A stretch of DNA of 64,000 nucleotides from Gammaproteobacteria bacterium (GCA_009846005.1 VXYL01000086.1:1-64000), one strand, 5' to 3'. Positions 8,801 to 17,838 are shown, counted from the stretch's first letter. Made by a program: numbers and translations. Notes: generated from the sequence alone by a model not told the origin.

Positions 8801-9709
8801 ATGTCTGACTACGAAACCCTGGTCATCGACCGGGTGGGTACCGACGGGCGCGTCGGGCGCATCGGCCTGAACCGGCCGGAGAAGCTGAACGCGTTGTCCC
8901 AGGAACTCCTCTACGAACTGAACGACGCCCTGCATGCCATGGAAGCGGACGACTCCATCCGCTCGATCATCGTACGCGGCGAAGGCCGGGCGTTCAGCGC
9001 CGGCTACGACCTGACGCCGTCTGGAGGGCGGGGCGCCGATGCCGTCGTGCGCCGCCACAAGCAGTTCGACGACAAGGGTCGGCGGCTGCTGATGGGGATC
9101 CGCACGGGCATGCAGCAGATCACCGACATCCATCTGTATTTCTGGAACATGGCCAAGATCACCATCGCCCAGGTTCACGGCTATGCCGTCGCCGGCGGCT
9201 GCGAACTCGCCATGATGGCCGACCTCGTGGTCGCAGCGGACGACGCGCAACTCGGCCATCCGGGCCTGCGCGGCCTCGGCACGTCACGCACGGGCGTCAT
9301 CTGGCCCTTGGTCATCGGCATGCGCAAGGCCAAGGAGCTCTACTACACCGGCGAGAACGTCACCGGCGAGGAGGCGGAGGAGATCGGCATGATCAACTAC
9401 TCCTGGCCGAAGGACGAACTGGACGACCGGACGATCGCCTTCGCCGACCGCATCGCGGTCATGAGCGCCGACCACCTCGCGATACTCAAGCTCAACATGA
9501 ACCGGTTCTACGAGAACATGGGCATCTACTCCTCGGTGCGCAGCAGCACGGACATGGATGCCGCTGGCCAGTTCACGGGCTTCTCCTACGACTGGCAGGA
9601 CAAGATGCGCGAAGTCGGTATGCGCGACGCCGTCCGCTGGCGCGACGGGCTGTTCCGCGACAACGATTGGTATAAGCACAAAGGGCCCAAGCCCGACTCG
9701 GAGGACTAG
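8801..9709 (+). CDS. Enoyl-CoA hydratase/isomerase (crotonase) family protein
   Basis: A 302-residue crotonase-fold protein that should bind acyl-CoA. The start ATG follows AGGGGA. The oxyanion-hole segments are [10 protein letters not shown] (residues 62-71) and [11 protein letters not shown]. Glu135 in GGCEL corresponds to one of the two catalytic glutamates of true hydratases, but the second, normally in a G-x-P-E stretch, is Gly155 here ([10 protein letters not shown]). Simple enoyl-CoA hydration is therefore doubtful; isomerase, hydrolase or another crotonase reaction is possible. The C-terminal extension ([18 protein letters not shown] to the end) is longer than in E. coli-type enzymes. 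The cyclophilin gene follows at once. Confidence 0.85.
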   Translation: MSDYETLVIDRVGTDGRVGRIGLNRPEKLNALSQELLYELNDALHAMEADDSIRSIIVRGEGRAFSAGYDLTPSGGRGADAVVRRHKQFDDKGRRLLMGIRTGMQQITDIHLYFWNMAKITIAQVHGYAVAGGCELAMMADLVVAADDAQLGHPGLRGLGTSRTGVIWPLVIGMRKAKELYYTGENVTGEEAEEIGMINYSWPKDELDDRTIAFADRIAVMSADHLAILKLNMNRFYENMGIYSSVRSSTDMDAAGQFTGFSYDWQDKMREVGMRDAVRWRDGLFRDNDWYKHKGPKPDSED

Positions 9710-9711
9710 CA

Positions 9712-10218
9712 ATCGACATTCAAGCGCGGATCGACACCACCAAGGGTTCGATCCACCTGCACCTGTTCGCCGGCGAAGCACCCGTCACCGTTGCCAACTT
9801 CGTGAACCTTGCGAACCGGCGGTACTACGACGGTCTGACCTTCCACCGGGTGATCGCGAACTTCATGATCCAGGGCGGCTGCCCGGAGGGATCGGGACGC
9901 GGCGGGCCCGGCTACCGCTTCGAGGACGAATTCGATCCGTCCCGGCGCCATGATCGACCAGGTCCGCTTTCCATGGCCAATTCCGGCCCAGGGACCAACG
10001 GATCGCAGTTCTTCATCACCCATGTGCCGACGCCTTGGCTCGACGACGCACATTCGGTGTTCGGTGAAGTAGCTGGAGATGCGGACCAGGCGGTCGTGGA
10101 TGCCGTCGAACAGTGGGATCGCATTGAGCGCATCGAGGTGACCGGCGATGTCGACGATCTACTTGCGGCCCAAGCGGACCGGGTGCGCCAGTGGAACGCC
10201 AGGCTTGGCCCGGCCTAG
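9712..10218 (+). CDS. Cyclophilin-type peptidyl-prolyl isomerase with a non-standard start codon
   Basis: A cyclophilin domain protein that catalyses cis-trans isomerisation of X-Pro bonds. The family motifs are complete: [48 protein letters not shown] and SVFGEV. Coding homology starts at about ATC 9712 or ATT 9718, yet the frame has no ATG, GTG or TTG between the TAA at 9673 and a GTG at 9802, which is inside the conserved core. GGAGGA (9700-9705) lies 6 bases before ATC 9712 and 12 before ATT 9718, so initiation at AUC or AUU is the best reading (168 residues). A single-base error at 9714 would also explain it. No signal peptide is seen, so it is probably cytoplasmic. Confidence 0.8.
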   Translation: MDIQARIDTTKGSIHLHLFAGEAPVTVANFVNLANRRYYDGLTFHRVIANFMIQGGCPEGSGRGGPGYRFEDEFDPSRRHDRPGPLSMANSGPGTNGSQFFITHVPTPWLDDAHSVFGEVAGDADQAVVDAVEQWDRIERIEVTGDVDDLLAAQADRVRQWNARLGPA

Positions 10219-10242
10219 TAGACGAACACAAGGGGAGACAGC

Positions 10243-11148
10243 ATGTTCGGATCGCAGTTCTACAACCAACTGACGTCGTGGGAGGAGATCAAGAGTGTCC
10301 TCGACGTGATGGAAGCGGGACGCTGGAGTAGCGTCTACACCTACGATCACTTCGTACCGCCCTGGACGCGAACGGCGGACGTGGCAGAAAGCGATCTCCA
10401 CCCCACCATGGAGGGCTGGTCCCTGCTGGCTGGCATGGCCGCGGTCACCAGTCGCCTGGAGCTGGGCGTCCTGGTGTCGGGCAATACCTATCGCAACCCT
10501 GCGCTGATGGCGAAGATGGCGGCCACCATCGACGAGATATCCGGTGGTCGGGTGATTCTCGGAATCGGCGCCGGCTGGAACATTCGCGAGCACCAGGCCT
10601 ACGGCTGGCACTTCCCCTCGATGAAGGAGCGCCAGGACCGGCTGGAAGAAGCCTGCGAGCTGATCCACAAACTCCTGACCGCCGAGCGGTTCGTCGACTT
10701 CGAGGGCAAGTACTATACACTGAAGCAGGCACCGTTCGCGCCCAAGGGGGTCAAGCGGAAGATCCCCGTCATGGTCGGCGGAACCGGGCCCAAGCGCACG
10801 CTTAGGACGCTGGCCATGTACGGCGACATCATGAACGCGATCTGCGGGCCGGAGGACCTGAAACGCCATTGGAGCATCCTCGAATCCCACTGCGAAGCCG
10901 TCGGTCGTGACCCCTCCGAAATCAAACGCTCGGTGCACGTCCCGATGCGAATAATCCGGAACGATCAGGAAGCCGAGCGCGCTCGCCGGGGCAACACCTG
11001 GACGATGGTCGGCTCGCCCCAGTACGTGATCGACCGCTGCGCGGCGTTCATCGAGGCGGGCGTCGACGAATTCTGCCTGCAGTCGATTCCTCAGAAACCC
11101 GAGGTCTACGCGGAACTGAACGAGGAGATCTTCTCCGCGTTCGATTGA
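10243..11148 (+). CDS. LLM class flavin/F420-dependent oxidoreductase
   Basis: A 301-residue luciferase-like monooxygenase-fold protein. AGGGGAG precedes the ATG. Typical segments are TRTADVAESDLHPTMEGWSL, LGVLVSGNTYRNPALMAKMAATID, SGGRVILGIGAGWNIREHQAYG and VMVGGTGPKRTLRTLAMYGD. These match the F420-type branch more than bacterial luciferase itself, but the cofactor (F420 or FMN) cannot be settled from sequence. Substrate unknown. It lies 24 bases after the cyclophilin gene and converges on the PhyH gene. Confidence 0.85.
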   Translation: MFGSQFYNQLTSWEEIKSVLDVMEAGRWSSVYTYDHFVPPWTRTADVAESDLHPTMEGWSLLAGMAAVTSRLELGVLVSGNTYRNPALMAKMAATIDEISGGRVILGIGAGWNIREHQAYGWHFPSMKERQDRLEEACELIHKLLTAERFVDFEGKYYTLKQAPFAPKGVKRKIPVMVGGTGPKRTLRTLAMYGDIMNAICGPEDLKRHWSILESHCEAVGRDPSEIKRSVHVPMRIIRNDQEAERARRGNTWTMVGSPQYVIDRCAAFIEAGVDEFCLQSIPQKPEVYAELNEEIFSAFD

Positions 11149-11151
11149 TTT

Positions 11152-11200
11152 GTACCGGGGACGGGCGACGGCGCGCCCTGGGGGCGAGCGTCGCCCCTAC
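11152..11200. repeat. Dispersed GTAGGGG...CCCCTAC element, copy 1
   Basis: A 49-base imperfect inverted repeat. The left end reads GTACCGGGGACGGGC and the right end GTCGCCCCTAC. It fills the space between the convergent LLM and PhyH genes, and the CTA of its right end is the TAG stop of the PhyH gene. Confidence 0.75.
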
Positions 11201-12042
11201 GATCGAATAACGGCCTCCTGGTCTCGCGGCACGTAGAAATACGACCCCGGTCGGAAGTCGTAGCCTAGATCCCCGAGCAAACGGCGTTGACGGGGCGTCG
11301 CGCGTTGGGCGATATCGGGAATCGCGCCGAAGTCGTAGCAACGCACCCAGAGCTGGCAATAGTTGTAGAGCAGGACTTTGCGCGCGTTGCCCGATTCGTT
11401 CCGGGATGGCCCGTGCCAGAGCGCGTGCGGAAACAGGTAGACGTCGCCCGCCTTGCCCGTGAGCTGGGCGGCGCCGGGCGAGTAGGGCGTCATCGTACGG
11501 TCGCCTTGGTAGGGGATCTGGCGCAGGTGGCTGCCGGGGAATACGGTGAGATTGCCGCAGTTTCCGGTCGGGACGTCGGTCAAGAGGTACATGGCCTTCA
11601 GCGCGATGGGCGGGCTTGACTCGGACACCCTTGTTAGACGAAGCGACTCCCCGCCGTCGGTGTGGGTATATCCCGGAAACTTGGGATCCGCCGGTCGGAC
11701 AACCGCCTGCGTCATGCTGAGCAGGATGTTCGGGCCCATGATGTCGACGATGTAGTCGAACACCGGCGCGGCGTCGACCAGGTCGATGAAGGCCTGGTGG
11801 TAGGGCAGCAGGTCGCGCCGGTCCATGAACCCGCCGGGGTCGAGGTCCGTGGCGTGATCCAGCCATGCGTAGTGGCCGATCGGTAGCTCGGGGTCGTGCT
11901 TCGGTTCCCAACCCGGGACCGCGCGGATTCGATCGATTTCGTCCGAGAAGAACGACACCTGCTGCTCGTCCAGCACTCCCTCAAGATGCAGGTAGCCGTC
12001 GGTCTGCCACTGGCGCCGTTGTTCGGTGCTGAGCGCTTCCAT
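11197..12042 (-). CDS. Phytanoyl-CoA dioxygenase (PhyH) family protein
   Basis: A 281-residue Fe(II)/2-oxoglutarate dioxygenase. Iron ligands are visible as His127-x-Asp129 (YTHTDGG) and a distal histidine in FPHALWHGPSRNES (His206 or His210), with Arg221 as the likely 2-oxoglutarate contact. The ATG at 12042 is chosen because the N-terminal helix LSTEQRRQWQTDGYLHLEG is the usual PhyH opening. The frame stays open upstream only by running across the amidohydrolase gene. Two bases separate its start from the amidohydrolase stop, so both are one operon. The substrate is unknown; PhyH proteins hydroxylate CoA esters, small metabolites or natural products. Confidence 0.88.
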   Translation of the reverse strand: MEALSTEQRRQWQTDGYLHLEGVLDEQQVSFFSDEIDRIRAVPGWEPKHDPELPIGHYAWLDHATDLDPGGFMDRRDLLPYHQAFIDLVDAAPVFDYIVDIMGPNILLSMTQAVVRPADPKFPGYTHTDGGESLRLTRVSESSPPIALKAMYLLTDVPTGNCGNLTVFPGSHLRQIPYQGDRTMTPYSPGAAQLTGKAGDVYLFPHALWHGPSRNESGNARKVLLYNYCQLWVRCYDFGAIPDIAQRATPRQRRLLGDLGYDFRPGSYFYVPRDQEAVIRS

Positions 12043-12044
12043 GC

Positions 12045-13211
12045 CTAAATACCGTAGAGTGCCTTGACGTTGTCGCGGGTGATCCTCTGCCGGTCGGCAT
12101 CGCCCACGCCTTCGAAGATCTCGTCGAGAACCTGCATCGAGCACGGCCAGGTGGAGTCGACGTGGGGGTAGTCGGATCCCCACATCAGGTTGTCGAGGCC
12201 AATGATCTCCCGGGTCAGCACCGCCGGCCGGTCGTCCTCGATGGTCGCGTAGAACTGCCGGCGCCAGACCTCGTGCGGTCGTTCGCCGGTGAAATCGCGG
12301 CTCTTGAAGCGGTGCTCGCGCAGCAGTCCCTGGTCTACCCGGTCGAGCCAATGGGCGACCCACCCGGCGTTGAACTCGCCCACGACGAACTTGAGGTTCG
12401 GATGCCGTTCGGCAACGCCCCGGCACATCAGGTCGACCAGTGTGCGCTGCACGGTGTTGGGCGTGGAGGCATAGTCGAAGGTTTCGTCCCGGGGCAAGGG
12501 ACTCTTCTGGCGGTATTGCGCCGGAACGTAGGCGTTGGTGCCGACGTGCATGGACAGCGGGAAATTCGCTTCCTCCGCCGCTGCCCAAACCGGTTCGTAG
12601 CACTCGTCCTTGTACGGTACCTCCGGTGGCGCCGTGCAGGGGATGCAGCCTCCCTTGAAGCCTTTCTTGACGACCCTATTGAGTTCCTCGACAGCGGCTT
12701 GCGGGTCCTGGATGGGAATCGCCGCCAACCCGAACAGCCGCCCGTTGGACGCGCTCGCGTAGTCGTGCAGCCAGTCGTTGTAGTTCTTCTGGCAGGCGAC
12801 GAGCAGTTCGGTGTTCTCGAAGCTGAACAGGCCGAAGAAGCCGGGGTAGAGGAATTCCGCCTCGATGCCGTCCTCGTCCTGGTCTTCGTGGCGGTAGGCC
12901 CCGTCGCGGATCCCCGCTCTTAAGCCGTCGTAGCCCATGGCCAGGATGCGCTTCGCCTCGGCATCGCGCATATCGTCCACTTCGGGTTTGTGCCCGGTAC
13001 GGCGCTGCAGTTCGAGGCCGTCGCGCTTGCGCATGCCGGCGAAACCCATGCGGCGACGTACGCCGCGTGGTCCCTTGCTGGGAATGATGATCGAGTCCTG
13101 AAGCGTTCCGGCCCCAACGACCCGGGGCGCGTCGTCGCCGAAGCGCTCGGGCAGGCCAATGAACACGTCCTCCGCCTCGACGACGTGTGAATCCGCCGAT
13201 ATTGCTGCCAT
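12045..13211 (-). CDS. Amidohydrolase family metal-dependent hydrolase
   Basis: A 388-residue TIM-barrel metal enzyme of the amidohydrolase 2 / ACMSD-like group. GGAGGGGAATCAA precedes the ATG. The opening ISADSHVVE gives the first metal ligand region (Asp-Ser-His). SMHVGTNAYVPAQY supplies the mid-barrel histidine, and WGSDYPHVDSTWP near the C-terminus the metal-binding aspartate. Family members decarboxylate or hydrolyse aromatic or heterocyclic acids; the exact substrate is not predictable. The operon with a PhyH dioxygenase suggests a short oxidative breakdown route, which is inference. Confidence 0.87.
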   Translation of the reverse strand: MAAISADSHVVEAEDVFIGLPERFGDDAPRVVGAGTLQDSIIIPSKGPRGVRRRMGFAGMRKRDGLELQRRTGHKPEVDDMRDAEAKRILAMGYDGLRAGIRDGAYRHEDQDEDGIEAEFLYPGFFGLFSFENTELLVACQKNYNDWLHDYASASNGRLFGLAAIPIQDPQAAVEELNRVVKKGFKGGCIPCTAPPEVPYKDECYEPVWAAAEEANFPLSMHVGTNAYVPAQYRQKSPLPRDETFDYASTPNTVQRTLVDLMCRGVAERHPNLKFVVGEFNAGWVAHWLDRVDQGLLREHRFKSRDFTGERPHEVWRRQFYATIEDDRPAVLTREIIGLDNLMWGSDYPHVDSTWPCSMQVLDEIFEGVGDADRQRITRDNVKALYGI

Positions 13212-13334
13212 TTGATTCCCCTCCGTTTTCTGGCCCGATCGGTTGCTGCGGCCCGAGCCGGGTGCATCTGACGACTGTCAACTTTCGCCCAACCGTGCCC
13301 GTTGGTCAAACACGCCAGACGCGGACAACGGATC

Positions 13335-13398
13335 GTAGGGGACCGGCTTGTCCCGTCCCGGGGCGGCGAACGCGGGCGACGACAAGCGTCGCCCCTAC
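13335..13398. repeat. Dispersed GTAGGGG...CCCCTAC element, copy 2
   Basis: A 64-base element bounded by GTAGGGGACCGG and GTCGCCCCTAC, with internal inverted segments. It lies between the amidohydrolase 5' end and the VOC gene 3' end, 17 bases beyond the VOC stop. Confidence 0.75.
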
Positions 13399-13415
13399 GG
13401 GGTCGTACCCGTGCG

Positions 13416-13796
13416 TCAACGTTTCGGCACCCCGTAGAGGTACCGCGTATTCACCTCGGTTTCGTTGCCGTCGGGGTCGAGCATGAACAAAGCCCGGCCC
13501 TTGCCCCGGCTGCCCATCGGTCCCCGGGTGAAGATATTCGCCTTGGCCGCCCGCTCGGCGACCTCGTCGAACGTGTCCTCGGTGACGGTGAACGAGAAGT
13601 GCATCGGCCCGCCACCGCGGTGACGGCCGCCGTGGTCCTTTGTCTGTAGAACGACGTGGCTGCGGTCGCATTGCAGATAGGCCCGTTCGTCGGTTCGCAT
13701 CACGACCGGGAGCCCGATTAGCTCGTGGTAGAAGCCAACTGCCTTGTCCAAGTCCGCGACGTCTAGAAAGATCTCCTCGAGTCCTATGACGCTCAT
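13416..13796 (-). CDS. VOC family (glyoxalase/bleomycin-resistance-like) protein
   Basis: A 126-residue single-domain vicinal-oxygen-chelate protein. The ATG at 13796 follows GAGGAGGGG and starts the beta-alpha-beta-beta-beta fold with VIGLEEIFLDVADLDKAVGF. Further family features are the GGPMHFSFTV strand with a likely metal ligand His and the closing FMLDPDGNETEVNTR with a ligand Glu. VOC proteins are dioxygenases, isomerases or drug-binding proteins; the job here is unknown. An in-frame extension upstream is not coding because it would overlap the divergent PhyH-HEAT gene. Confidence 0.85.
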   Translation of the reverse strand: MSVIGLEEIFLDVADLDKAVGFYHELIGLPVVMRTDERAYLQCDRSHVVLQTKDHGGRHRGGGPMHFSFTVTEDTFDEVAERAAKANIFTRGPMGSRGKGRALFMLDPDGNETEVNTRYLYGVPKR

Positions 13797-13865
13797 GGTT
13801 GCCCCTCCTCTGGTTTCGGTGACCGCGATTGTGCCGCACGGCGACGCACGGGCGATAATCCGCCC

Positions 13866-15455
13866 ATGCACTTGCTCGACGACAACCAGATGGCGCACTT
13901 CCTGCGCGACGGTTTCGTGGTGCTCGAACCGGACGGGTTGGGCGACGATTTTCACGCGACGATGTACAACGCCGCCTGCCAGGTTCACGACGAAGCCCGC
14001 GCCATCGGCGGCGATTCCAACCATCTACAGACCATTGGCGACAACCTGCGGGCGCGAATTCCCGACCTCGACCGCTTGCTCGTGGACCCGACTGTACATG
14101 GCGCACTGACCAGCGTGCTTGGCGAGGACTACATCCTGCATCCACACCACTTCGTCCACGAGTCGAGCGCCGACGACCAGGGCTTCCACCAGGACGGCAA
14201 CCTGCCGTGGAACGACCGGGCACACTACCGCACCCACCGGCCAAACTGGGCCATGCTCTTCTACTACCCGCAGCGGGTGACCGACGACAACGGCCCCACC
14301 GAGGTCCTGCCCGGTACCCAGTACTGGACCACGAACTTCGAGATGCCCGACGGCAAGTGGCACCGCGGCGATGCATTGGACAAGAAGGGCCGGCAGGAAG
14401 CACTCCGAAACGGCGACGTCGGTGTACGCGACACCTACATCGACGGGGTCGTGGAGTCCTTGGGAATCAGCGGCCTTGAGCGTCAACGGATTCGGGTGCC
14501 GCGCGGCGGCGTGGTCCTCGCTCACTACGATCTGATGCATCGTGGAACGCGGACCGCGCCGACGTTCGGCGGGCGTCGGTTCATGTACAAGTTCTACTAC
14601 CTGCGAAGCCGGGATCCCGCACGACCTTCCTGGCACAACCGCACCGCAACGCCCCCCCGTACGCCCGAGGATCCGTCCTTGAACGGCGTTGTCGAGCGGA
14701 TCTGGCATTGGCTTCGCGGCGATGTCGGCTGGCGACCCGCCGTCAAGCTCACGAATCAGGTCGAGCGCATCGCATCTGTCGACGCGGAGGACGAACGCAT
14801 CCGCCTGGCGTACGAAATCGGCTGGCTCGCGCGGGACGACGCCGGCGTTGCCAAGGAACTCGCGAGGTTGCTGGACGCCGAGGACGAGGCGTTGCGCCGA
14901 TCGATGGTCTACGCCGCCGGTGTTGCGGGATCGGCCGTCGAAGCCGGTGTGCTCGGTGCCATGGACAGCGACGACCCGCGCATGAGGCGCGTCGCCGCCA
15001 GCGCCGCCGGAGAAGCGCGGCTGGCCAGCGCGGTCGCCATCGAGGCGCTGTTTCGACGCTTGGAAGACGACGCCGACGACCTCGTGCGTTCCAATGCCGC
15101 CTACGCGCTGGGGAACATCGCCCGCGTATCCGGCGCGGACGTCTTGGCAAAGCGTCTGCTTGCGCGGTTGGATCCCGCCGTCGAGCCGGACAACACCGGC
15201 AACGGCGGCATGTCCCGTTCCACGGTTCGCGTCAGCTTGGCCTATGCCTTGTGCAATATGGCGCTCGGCGACAGCGATCTGGCGACTTTGGCTTCGGCCG
15301 GCTTGGCCGACCACGACCGCTACGTGCGGGGTTTGGCGGCGGCCATCCTCGAACGACATGCCAGCCTCCGCGCTGAGCCTTGGCTAGGCGCCTTCGTCCA
15401 ACACCTTGCACAGGCACGGTTCAATGACCGCCCGCCGCGTCCGCTTCCGGGTTAG
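13866..15455 (+). CDS. PhyH dioxygenase fused to a HEAT-like repeat domain (copy A)
   Basis: A 529-residue two-domain protein. Residues 1-260 are a phytanoyl-CoA dioxygenase fold with iron ligands His108-x-Asp110 (FHQDGNLPW) and His225 (YDLMHRGTR) and a likely 2-oxoglutarate Arg229. Residues 300-529 are helical repeats of HEAT or PBS-lyase type, e.g. RLAYEIGWLARDDAGVAKE, LRRSMVYAAGVAGSAVEAG, MRRVAASAAGEARLASA and LVRSNAAYALGNIARVSG. The repeats probably bind a protein or organise the enzyme. A second gene of the same design lies at 26863-28500. The ATG at 13866 faces the VOC gene across 69 bases. Confidence 0.87.
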   Translation: MHLLDDNQMAHFLRDGFVVLEPDGLGDDFHATMYNAACQVHDEARAIGGDSNHLQTIGDNLRARIPDLDRLLVDPTVHGALTSVLGEDYILHPHHFVHESSADDQGFHQDGNLPWNDRAHYRTHRPNWAMLFYYPQRVTDDNGPTEVLPGTQYWTTNFEMPDGKWHRGDALDKKGRQEALRNGDVGVRDTYIDGVVESLGISGLERQRIRVPRGGVVLAHYDLMHRGTRTAPTFGGRRFMYKFYYLRSRDPARPSWHNRTATPPRTPEDPSLNGVVERIWHWLRGDVGWRPAVKLTNQVERIASVDAEDERIRLAYEIGWLARDDAGVAKELARLLDAEDEALRRSMVYAAGVAGSAVEAGVLGAMDSDDPRMRRVAASAAGEARLASAVAIEALFRRLEDDADDLVRSNAAYALGNIARVSGADVLAKRLLARLDPAVEPDNTGNGGMSRSTVRVSLAYALCNMALGDSDLATLASAGLADHDRYVRGLAAAILERHASLRAEPWLGAFVQHLAQARFNDRPPRPLPG

Positions 15456-15461
15456 AGCGGC

Positions 15462-16253
15462 GTGCTTGCCAGCGTACGCAATCCGCGTGTCAAGGACGTC
15501 GTCAAGCTGCGCAGCCGGCGACACCGCGACCGCGAACGTCGATTCGTCGTCGAGGGGACGCGCGAATTGTCATGTGCGGCGGACTCGGGCCTGGCGCTGG
15601 CCACACTCTACTACTGCGAGGATTTGCTTACGGACGGCGCGCGAACCGTGGTGGAACGCATCGCGGCGACGGCGGTCGACTGCCAACCGACGAGTCGCCC
15701 GGTCTTCGAGAAGATGTCCTACCGACACACGCCGGACGGCGTGCTCGGCGTGGCCCCAATGCCCGACCTCGAACTCGAGCGGCTTCCCGAGACGGACGAC
15801 GCCCTATGGCTGGTTGCCGTCGGGATCGAGAAACCCGGCAACCTCGGCGCCATGTTGCGCACGGCGGATGCCGCCGGTGTGGCCGGCATGGTCCTCGCCG
15901 ATCCCACGACGGACGTGTTCAACCCGAATGTCGTTCGGGCGAGCATGGGTACGTTGTTCAGCGTGCCCGTTGCGGCTGCAAGCGCGAGCGATGTCCGGCA
16001 GTGGTTTCAGACTCGGCGAATCCGCGTCGTCGCTGGACGACCGGATGCGTCTGTCGCGTACACCGAGGCGGACCTACGGGGCGCAGTGGCGATTGTGGTG
16101 GGCAGCGAACACCGGGGCCTCGGTGCCGGATGGTCAGCGCCGGGCGACGAAGCGGTGCGCATACCGCTGTCGGGGCGGGCGGATTCGATCAACACCGCGA
16201 TGGCGGCGACTGTTTTACTGTTCGAAGCCCGACGGCAGCGGCTCGCGCCGTAG
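15462..16253 (+). CDS. TrmH/SpoU-type RNA 2'-O-methyltransferase
   Basis: A 263-residue SPOUT-class methyltransferase expected to use S-adenosylmethionine to methylate a ribose in tRNA or rRNA. The N-terminal substrate-binding domain has SVRNPRVKDVVKLRSRRHRD and RRFVVEGTRELSCA. The catalytic domain carries motif 1 EKPGNLGAMLRTADAAG, motif 2 VVGSEHRGL and motif 3 RIPLSGRADSINTAMAATVL, which form the knot. The start is GTG 15462, 6 bases after the PhyH-HEAT stop. Its own TAG stop is the TAG of the dispersed GTAGGGG element. The exact target nucleotide is not predictable. Confidence 0.9.
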   Translation: MLASVRNPRVKDVVKLRSRRHRDRERRFVVEGTRELSCAADSGLALATLYYCEDLLTDGARTVVERIAATAVDCQPTSRPVFEKMSYRHTPDGVLGVAPMPDLELERLPETDDALWLVAVGIEKPGNLGAMLRTADAAGVAGMVLADPTTDVFNPNVVRASMGTLFSVPVAAASASDVRQWFQTRRIRVVAGRPDASVAYTEADLRGAVAIVVGSEHRGLGAGWSAPGDEAVRIPLSGRADSINTAMAATVLLFEARRQRLAP

Positions 16254-16350
16254 GGGACGGGCTTGTCCCGTCCCGTTGTTGGGGAAGCCGAGGAACCTGA
16301 CACGTACACGGGCGAGGGTGCGCCGTCGGGCAAGATAGCCTCGCCCCTAC
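16250..16350. repeat. Dispersed GTAGGGG...CCCCTAC element, copy 3
   Basis: A 101-base element bounded by GTAGGGGACGGGCTTGTCCC and CTCGCCCCTAC. It fills the gap between the convergent TrmH and GST genes, and its two TAG termini are the stop codons of both genes. Confidence 0.8.
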
Positions 16351-17036
16351 GCGGTGGCGTAGGGCTCGTCCATGGGAACGAATTCGGTCTCGAGCAGGGC
16401 CGCTTCGGTCCAAGCCCGCATGGCGCGTGTGCCCAACACGGCGTCTCGGTAGCTCCCGGCCTCGTGGTCGAGCGTCACCGCGTACGTCACGAAGCGCGAC
16501 GCGACCGGGGTGTAGAAGGCGTCGACCGCGCAGAAACCCCCGAATAGGAACGGTCCGCTCGTGCAGAACCGAGCACGCGTGTCGCGCCAGTGCGTACAGA
16601 GTTTCTCGATCTCGTCGGCGACTTCGCGCGACATGCCCTTGCCCGGATGAGAACTGCGGATGTTCATGGGCATCGCTGCGCGCAGGTGCGGATAGCCGGC
16701 GTGGAAGTCGGCGACCAGGGACCGGGCGTGTGCCCGTGCCCGGGCATCGCTGGGCCATACGCCGGCATCGGGAAACAGCTCGTGCAGACGTTCAAGTATC
16801 GCCACGGTGTCGAAGGTGGCGAAGCCAGATCCCGGTTCACCCTCCCAAAGCACCGGCACCAACCCGGTTGGGGAGAGCGCGTCGATATTTCTTGCCCAAT
16901 CCTCGGAGTCGAACTTGATCGTTCGCTCGGCGAACGGAATACCGAGTTCCGTCATGGTCAGCCACGGTCGCGCGGACCAGGACGAGTAGTTCTTGTTGCC
17001 TATGACGAGGGTTAGCGGAGGGACTGTTTGCTTCAT
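16347..17036 (-). CDS. Glutathione S-transferase family protein
   Basis: A 229-residue protein with a thioredoxin-like N-terminal domain and an all-helical C-terminal domain. NKNYSSWSARPWLTMTELG (residues 14-32) holds the likely catalytic Ser/Tyr. SPTGLVPVLWEGE has the cis-Pro that binds glutathione, and FDTVAILERLHELFP the Asp/Thr that normally contacts the gamma-glutamyl part. Cytoplasmic detoxification or an isomerase role is usual for the family. No strong ribosome site is seen before the ATG. The stop codon lies in the dispersed repeat. Confidence 0.87.
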   Translation of the reverse strand: MKQTVPPLTLVIGNKNYSSWSARPWLTMTELGIPFAERTIKFDSEDWARNIDALSPTGLVPVLWEGEPGSGFATFDTVAILERLHELFPDAGVWPSDARARAHARSLVADFHAGYPHLRAAMPMNIRSSHPGKGMSREVADEIEKLCTHWRDTRARFCTSGPFLFGGFCAVDAFYTPVASRFVTYAVTLDHEAGSYRDAVLGTRAMRAWTEAALLETEFVPMDEPYATA

Positions 17037-17132
17037 ACGGGAAACGTTAGCACGGTCCGGTCCGCGTGCCTGTCGGATCCGGACCCGTGCCGCTACACTA
17101 CGCGCCCCATCATGATGTGGAGTACGAATTCG

Positions 17133-17645
17133 ATGAGGAACGGACTACTGATCGCCGGCGTGTTTCTGCTCGCACCGGTCTTGTCTGTTTTCGCCGGGGA
17201 GAAGGCCGGCGTGATGGAGAAGCTGGCGGCGCTCGAGGGCGACTGGATGCTGCTGGACGAAGACGGTCGCGAAACGGAGGTCGTGGGATCCAGCTTCCGG
17301 TTGACCGCCGGCGGTTCGGCGGTTGTGGAGACCATGTTTCCGAACAGTTCCGACGGCCACGAAATGGTCAACATGTACCACGCCGACGGCAACCGGGTGT
17401 TGATGACGCACTACTGCGCGGCAGGCAACCAGCCGCGTCTTGTGGTCGAAGCGACGGACGACGAGAACCGCCTTGAACTGCGCTTCGAGAGCATTACCAA
17501 TCTAGCGACGCCCGACTCGACGTACATGAGCGAGGCCGTATACGTCTTCCACGGCGATGATCGTTTGACGACCCGATGGCGAAGCATGTCAGGCGGCGAA
17601 CTCACCGAGGAGACGACCACGATCGAACTGAAGCGGCGGAAGTAG
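17133..17645 (+). CDS. Secreted lipocalin-like hypothetical protein
   Basis: A 170-residue protein with a signal peptide (MRNGLLIAGVFLLAPVLSVFAG). The mature part is beta-rich and begins MEKLAALEGDWMLLDEDG, recalling lipocalin-like 'L-x-G-x-W' domains such as DUF1579 or DUF6265, but I cannot place it in a named family with confidence. ATG 17133 is preferred because TGGAG lies 10 bases upstream; in-frame ATGs at 17112 and 17115 are alternatives. A TACACT box (17094-17099) could be a -10 element. The gene looks like the DUF6265-like gene at 1694 in size and layout. Confidence 0.7.
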   Translation: MRNGLLIAGVFLLAPVLSVFAGEKAGVMEKLAALEGDWMLLDEDGRETEVVGSSFRLTAGGSAVVETMFPNSSDGHEMVNMYHADGNRVLMTHYCAAGNQPRLVVEATDDENRLELRFESITNLATPDSTYMSEAVYVFHGDDRLTTRWRSMSGGELTEETTTIELKRRK

Positions 17646-17838
17646 GCGGGCCACTCGCGCCGAGCCGCTGTGTCGTGCCCGGTCGTACGGGCAGTCGACT
17701 CGGGCAAGCGATCGGCGATGCGTCAAGGTCTGTGCGATGCGGCTGGTCGCTTCCCGCGCGCGCTGGTAGTGGTGTGACGGGACCGACCGACCGTAGAATG
17801 CGCGGCGAATCCGTGTTCTGCAGTCGGGGGCCCAGCCA

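Noticed and set aside
9802-10218. GTG 9802 as the real cyclophilin start
   Set aside because: It would delete the first beta strands (the stretch around [19 protein letters not shown]), which are part of the fold and clearly encoded upstream.
12043-12603. In-frame upstream extension of the PhyH gene
   Set aside because: It runs through the amidohydrolase gene in another frame. The PhyH fold starts at ATG 12042, two bases after the amidohydrolase stop.
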